Origin: Desulfomonile tiedjei
Lineage (GTDB): Bacteria; Desulfobacterota; Desulfomonilia; Desulfomonilales; Desulfomonilaceae
DNA length: 64,000 nt
Reading direction: 5' to 3'
Assembly (NCBI GenBank): GCA_016212925.1
Contig: JACRDF010000006.1
Span: 62,001 to 126,000, forward strand
The translations under genes were made by a program, and so were the position numbers. Below are positions 60,882 through 64,000 of this stretch, in pieces. Within the stretch, counting starts at the first letter, position 1. Every line of letters begins with the position of its first letter. The notes under the pieces are model-generated. The model searched no databases. It was not told the DNA's origin and saw only the letters and a list, made by a program, of their open reading frames with translations.

Positions 60882-61694
60882 TCAAGGTTGGTTAAAACGA
60901 GCAAGAATAGCTTCCAGGACACTACCACCGATGGCTCGAGCCTTTTCCGAAATGGTGCTGCAATATTGTACGTTTTCCCGTGGGTCCACGTCTCCGATTT
61001 TAAGACCTTTATTGACTGGGGTGGAGGACCTTATCAAGCCCCGCAAGACGCCCCCCACGCCCGCAGTGACCCGTTTGCCAGAAACGTGGCCGATGGTCTG
61101 TCCTTTTTTGACAAAGGCCCCTATTTCCAGGTCCGACTCGAAGACCCCATCCGCGGGCGCTCGCAGAACTCTGGCCGTGGTGGCCCCCCCGATGTCACCG
61201 GGAATTCCTGTGTCCGGGTCGGCTTCGCCGTCCAATATCGGTCGCGCAAGATTGTGGCCTCGGTTGGTCTCTATTACGCAATGAACATCTCTGCCCGCGC
61301 AGAAACCGGGCCCCAAACCGATCACCAATGTGGCATCGCCGATACCGGTCCCGAGATTGCGCTTGGCCAGGATGGCGTCGACAATGATGTCAGGCTTGAT
61401 AGCAGTTCTGGAGTTGTTCTTGGGATCCACCAGGACCGGGACGAGCCTCTCGTTCCACAGGCCCACTGCCTGATCGGGAGTAGAAATGGCTACGGCCTGC
61501 ACACCTTCAACCGTGGTCGTGCCCTGGTAAACGGCATCGCAAAAACTGACCAAACGCCGTACCGCAAGAGGCTGCGCAACCTCGGTCATCAGGATCTTGT
61601 AGAACCCGGACCGATGGAGCCGGCACGCGGTCCCGGTGGCCATTTCACCCGCGCCCCGAATCATGATTTTTAGGTCAAAGAGGTTGTTTGGCAT
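60882..61694 (-). CDS. yqeB: YqeB-family selenium-dependent molybdenum hydroxylase maturation protein
   Basis: The 270-residue protein starts LFDLKIMIRGAGEMATGTACRLHRSGFYKI, matching the YqeB/EF2570 family: RGAG...ATG then TEVAQPLAVRRLVSFCDAVYQG, RNLGTGIGDATLVIGLGPGFCAGRDVHCVIETNRGHNLAR and PADGVFESDLEIGAFVKKGQ. These proteins accompany selenium-dependent molybdenum hydroxylases and are thought to help insert or handle the selenium-containing cofactor. It follows the membrane thioredoxin gene after 14 bases. ATG 61694 is used, with ATG 61664 (MIRGAGEM) as alternative. Confidence 0.9.
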   Translation of the reverse strand: MPNNLFDLKIMIRGAGEMATGTACRLHRSGFYKILMTEVAQPLAVRRLVSFCDAVYQGTTTVEGVQAVAISTPDQAVGLWNERLVPVLVDPKNNSRTAIKPDIIVDAILAKRNLGTGIGDATLVIGLGPGFCAGRDVHCVIETNRGHNLARPILDGEADPDTGIPGDIGGATTARVLRAPADGVFESDLEIGAFVKKGQTIGHVSGKRVTAGVGGVLRGLIRSSTPVNKGLKIGDVDPRENVQYCSTISEKARAIGGSVLEAILARFNQP

Positions 61695-61708
61695 TCAATA
61701 TTCGGCGT

Positions 61709-62143
61709 TCAGCCGCCGTAATCTTTTAACGCTTTGACAATGGTTTCCTTGGATACCACCCCAAAGAAACTGTCTTTTATTTCCCCGTCGCGGATTACGA
61801 ATAATGCTGGTATCTTATTAACACCGAAGCGTCGGGCGATCAGGTTCTTGTCCGTGTCCAGTTTACCTATGACAGCGCGGCCGTTCAAATCGCGGGCTAC
61901 TTCTTCGAGTACGGGATCGAGCATACGGCATGGAAAGCACCAGTCCGCGTAGAAATCCACCAGGATGGGCTGAGATTTGGATGCCTCCACCACATCTGCC
62001 TGAAAATTCTCGTCGGTAAAATTCTTAAGATTGCTTGATTGTGGCTGAACAGCGCCCTTCTTATACATTGACAAGCCGACAATGAGCCCACCGACGATAA
62101 AAAAGACTACTACAGTTACTATTATCGTGCCCGTTTTGTTCAT
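61709..62143 (-). CDS. Membrane-anchored thioredoxin-like protein
   Basis: The 144-residue protein has an N-terminal span (TGTIIVTVVVFFIVGGLIVGL) followed by a thioredoxin fold with FYADWCFPCRMLDP (redox pair Cys69/Cys72), DTDKNLIARRFGVNKIPALFVI (cis-proline) and FFGVVSKETIVKAL. It probably faces the periplasm and reduces or oxidises partner thiols. GGAGGTTAAATG places a strong ribosome site before ATG 62143. It is the first gene of a unit with yqeB. Confidence 0.9.
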   Translation of the reverse strand: MNKTGTIIVTVVVFFIVGGLIVGLSMYKKGAVQPQSSNLKNFTDENFQADVVEASKSQPILVDFYADWCFPCRMLDPVLEEVARDLNGRAVIGKLDTDKNLIARRFGVNKIPALFVIRDGEIKDSFFGVVSKETIVKALKDYGG

Positions 62144-62489
62144 TTAACCTCCGGGTGGGCAACTACTATTAAATAGTTTACTTCACTTCAGCCACGATGG
62201 GAATAGTAATCTCTCGGGTTCATCCGCCAGCTGTCCACTAACACAGTGGTGGGTCAGGCACGCGGGTGGATCTCATTCGGGAAGAGCTATGGAGACCAAC
62301 TACAGCAGCTCCTTCTGTCATACGATGCCTTCTGTATTTGGTGGCAATCCGTGATACCCTTCGAGAACTGCTAAAGTGGTTTTACATCGGGGGGCACTGC
62401 TGGGCAAACCGGCAATGGCACTCGGAAATAATTTCTCTACTCACACGCGAAATGAAGAAAGACACAAGTCTTGACTGAGGCGTCGGACG
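62144..62489. other. Intergenic region between priA and the thioredoxin gene
   Basis: A 346-base gap containing no convincing gene. A 70-residue frame on the plus strand (62266-62478) lacks a ribosome site and known similarity. Confidence 0.35.
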
Positions 62490-64000
62490 CTAAAGCATGT
62501 CAATGGGGTCGACGTCAATGACCACCTTCAGCCCCTGGGCTTTCAAGTGACCTTCTTTGACGAGAGCCTTGACCAAATCACGAAGAGGGCCTCTGCGTGA
62601 GGCCTTGAAAAGGACCTGCCATCGAAACTTTCCTATCACCTTTTTTCGGGGAGAGGGAGCGGGCCCGAGGATCATCACTTCTTTGGAGGGTCCTTTGAGA
62701 AGCCTCGCGGCTCGGCCGATTTTGATGGCCCTGTTTTCCACCCGCTTCTCGATGTTCCCTTCCACTCGCACAAGAACCAGGTGACCGAACGGCGGATATA
62801 GAAGTTCTTTTCGAAGGGCGGAGTCGCTCTCGAAAAACCGCTCATACGCATGAAGAGCCGCGTGCCTGATGGCCTCGTGGTTGGGATCAAAGGTCTGGAG
62901 CAAGACGCGGCCCGAATCGCTTTCTCGTCCGGTACGACCTGCCACCTGGGTGAGCATCTGGAAGGTCCTTTCAGCTGCCCTGAAATCCGGGAAGTGCAAG
63001 GAAAGGTCGCCGCAGAGAACTCCCACCAGGGCGATGCCGGGAAAATCATGGCCTTTGACTATCATCTGGGTACCGGTGAGGATGTCTATCTCCTTTTTCC
63101 GGAAGCGATCCAAAAGCGACTCCAGTTTTCCCCGCCGCCTTGTCGAATCACGGTCGAGCCTTTCCACACGCGCCTCGGGGAACAGGGCGGCCAATTCTTC
63201 TTCTACTTTCTGGGTCCCGATTCCACCAAAGAACAGGTCGCCTCCGGAACACTCCGGACAAAGCGGTGGAGCGGCCTTTGAAAAACCGCAGATATGGCAC
63301 CGGACATCTCTGGCTTTCTTGTGATGAGTCAGGCTGATGTCGCAGTTGGGACATTTGAAGACATGCCCGCAGGACCTGCATTGGACAAATGTGTCGAATC
63401 CCCTCCTGTTCAGAAACAGAACCACCTGTTCGCCGCGCTCGAGGGTTTCTCTTATGGCATGAACGAGCGGGCGCGTGAGGAGGGACTTCTTCACTTCCTT
63501 GTCCTTGAAAGCTTTCAAGTCGATCAGTTCGACCGCGGGAAGAGCGCCGCCGTGATACCGTTTAGGCAAATCAACACGCGTAACTTTGCCGCGTTGCGCG
63601 TTCACGAAGGTTTCAAACGAAGGGGTGGCGCTTCCCAGCACGACGCAAGCGTCGACTAATTTCGCTCTGGCCAGCGCCATGTCGCGGGCGTTGTACGGGC
63701 AACTGTCCTCCTGCTTGTACGAAGGGTCATGTTCCTCGTCCACAATGATAAGACCGAGGTGCTCCATAGGGGCGAAGATCCCGGATCGAGCCGCTATCAG
63801 AACATTTACCTGGCCGGACCGTATGCGGCGCCATTCATCCAGCCTTTGCGACGGCGTGAGACCGCTATGAAGCAGTCCGACCCCGCCGCCAAGCCGCCTC
63901 AGGAAACGACGGGCCAGTTGAGGAGTCAGGGCTATTTCGGGGACCAAAACCAGGACCCCTTTCCCTTCTTTAAGGGTTTTATCAATAAGCCTGAGGTAGA
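62490..64000 (-). CDS. priA: Primosomal replication helicase PriA (C-terminal part, cut by window edge)
   Basis: The open frame enters from beyond base 64000 and ends at 62490, about 503 visible residues of a superfamily 2 helicase that restarts stalled forks. Visible motifs are VLVLVPEIALTPQ (motif Ia), LIIVDEEHDPSYKQE (DEEH box), VLGSATPSFETF (motif III), the zinc region CRSCGHVFKCPNCDISLTHH, CHICGFSKAAPPLCPECSG, and the C-terminal GTQMIVKGHDFPGIALVGVL and QVAGRTGRESDSGRVLLQTF. All are standard for PriA. The Walker A and the N-terminal DNA-binding domain lie outside the window. Confidence 0.97.
   Translation of the reverse strand, partial: YLRLIDKTLKEGKGVLVLVPEIALTPQLARRFLRRLGGGVGLLHSGLTPSQRLDEWRRIRSGQVNVLIAARSGIFAPMEHLGLIIVDEEHDPSYKQEDSCPYNARDMALARAKLVDACVVLGSATPSFETFVNAQRGKVTRVDLPKRYHGGALPAVELIDLKAFKDKEVKKSLLTRPLVHAIRETLERGEQVVLFLNRRGFDTFVQCRSCGHVFKCPNCDISLTHHKKARDVRCHICGFSKAAPPLCPECSGGDLFFGGIGTQKVEEELAALFPEARVERLDRDSTRRRGKLESLLDRFRKKEIDILTGTQMIVKGHDFPGIALVGVLCGDLSLHFPDFRAAERTFQMLTQVAGRTGRESDSGRVLLQTFDPNHEAIRHAALHAYERFFESDSALRKELLYPPFGHLVLVRVEGNIEKRVENRAIKIGRAARLLKGPSKEVMILGPAPSPRKKVIGKFRWQVLFKASRRGPLRDLVKALVKEGHLKAQGLKVVIDVDPIDML

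Noticed and set aside
62266-62478. 70-residue plus-strand frame between priA and the thioredoxin gene
   Set aside because: No ribosome site or recognised family; likely chance.

Overview
The window looks like chromosomal DNA of an anaerobic, moderately GC-rich Thermodesulfobacteriota (deltaproteobacterial) species, perhaps a Syntrophobacterales or Desulfomonile-like sulfate-reducing or syntrophic organism. That placement is inference. It rests on the gene mix: three acyl-CoA dehydrogenases with EtfAB, a molybdenum hydroxylase with selenium-dependent maturation genes, a DUF362 ferredoxin protein, a probable selenocysteine protein, sigma-54 control of a pilin and of a kdp locus, and many intergenic palindromic repeats. 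No 16S gene or other decisive marker is present.

Layout. 1-3148: the end of a type I-C CRISPR-Cas adaptation module (cas4 cut by the edge, cas1, cas2), a leader, and an array of 19 repeats and 18 spacers. 3220-10182: a major-royal-jelly/yellow-like protein, a pseudouridine synthase, an L,D-transpeptidase, a TPR protein, tRNA-His and tRNA-Arg, and malic enzyme. 10662-13991: a MerR regulator with a palindromic operator, a DUF6125-like protein, an acyl-CoA dehydrogenase and an AEC transporter. 14343-18258 (minus): an OsmC-like protein with an in-frame TGA at its peroxidatic cysteine, a DUF362 ferredoxin protein, DUF3795, MaoC, a methyltransferase and an FmdB zinc ribbon. 18640-28654 (plus): a sugar epimerase, a candidate small RNA on the minus strand, a three-subunit molybdenum hydroxylase, a cysteine-desulfurase-like enzyme and two acyl-CoA dehydrogenases.

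28863-38561 (minus): a potassium-transport locus that reads NtrC-type regulator, sensor kinase, 27-residue membrane peptide, kdpF, kdpA, kdpB, kdpC, then a KdpD-like protein that lacks the kinase and carries a PTS EIIA domain instead. 38977-42035: small secreted and thiol-redox proteins, including a VKOR-thioredoxin fusion. 42244-54978: six large membrane proteins, four of them GT-C/TPR (TMTC-like) proteins, around a type IV pilin with a sigma-54 promoter; this may be a pilin or surface glycosylation locus. 55272-64000 (minus): EtfBA, a TPR protein, a phosphodiester-glycosidase-like protein, an alpha/beta hydrolase, the selenium-molybdenum protein YqeB, a membrane thioredoxin, and the C-terminal part of PriA.

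Themes. Selenium appears three times: the TGA-containing OsmC gene, the desulfurase next to the molybdenum hydroxylase, and YqeB about 35 kb away. Several families of dispersed palindromes sit between genes, and one copy lies in frame inside a coding sequence. The most promising leads are the selenocysteine OsmC, the EIIA-carrying KdpD relative with sigma-54-type kdp control, the TMTC/pilin cluster, an acyl-CoA dehydrogenase with altered catalytic residues, and a promoter-plus-terminator unit that looks like a small RNA.
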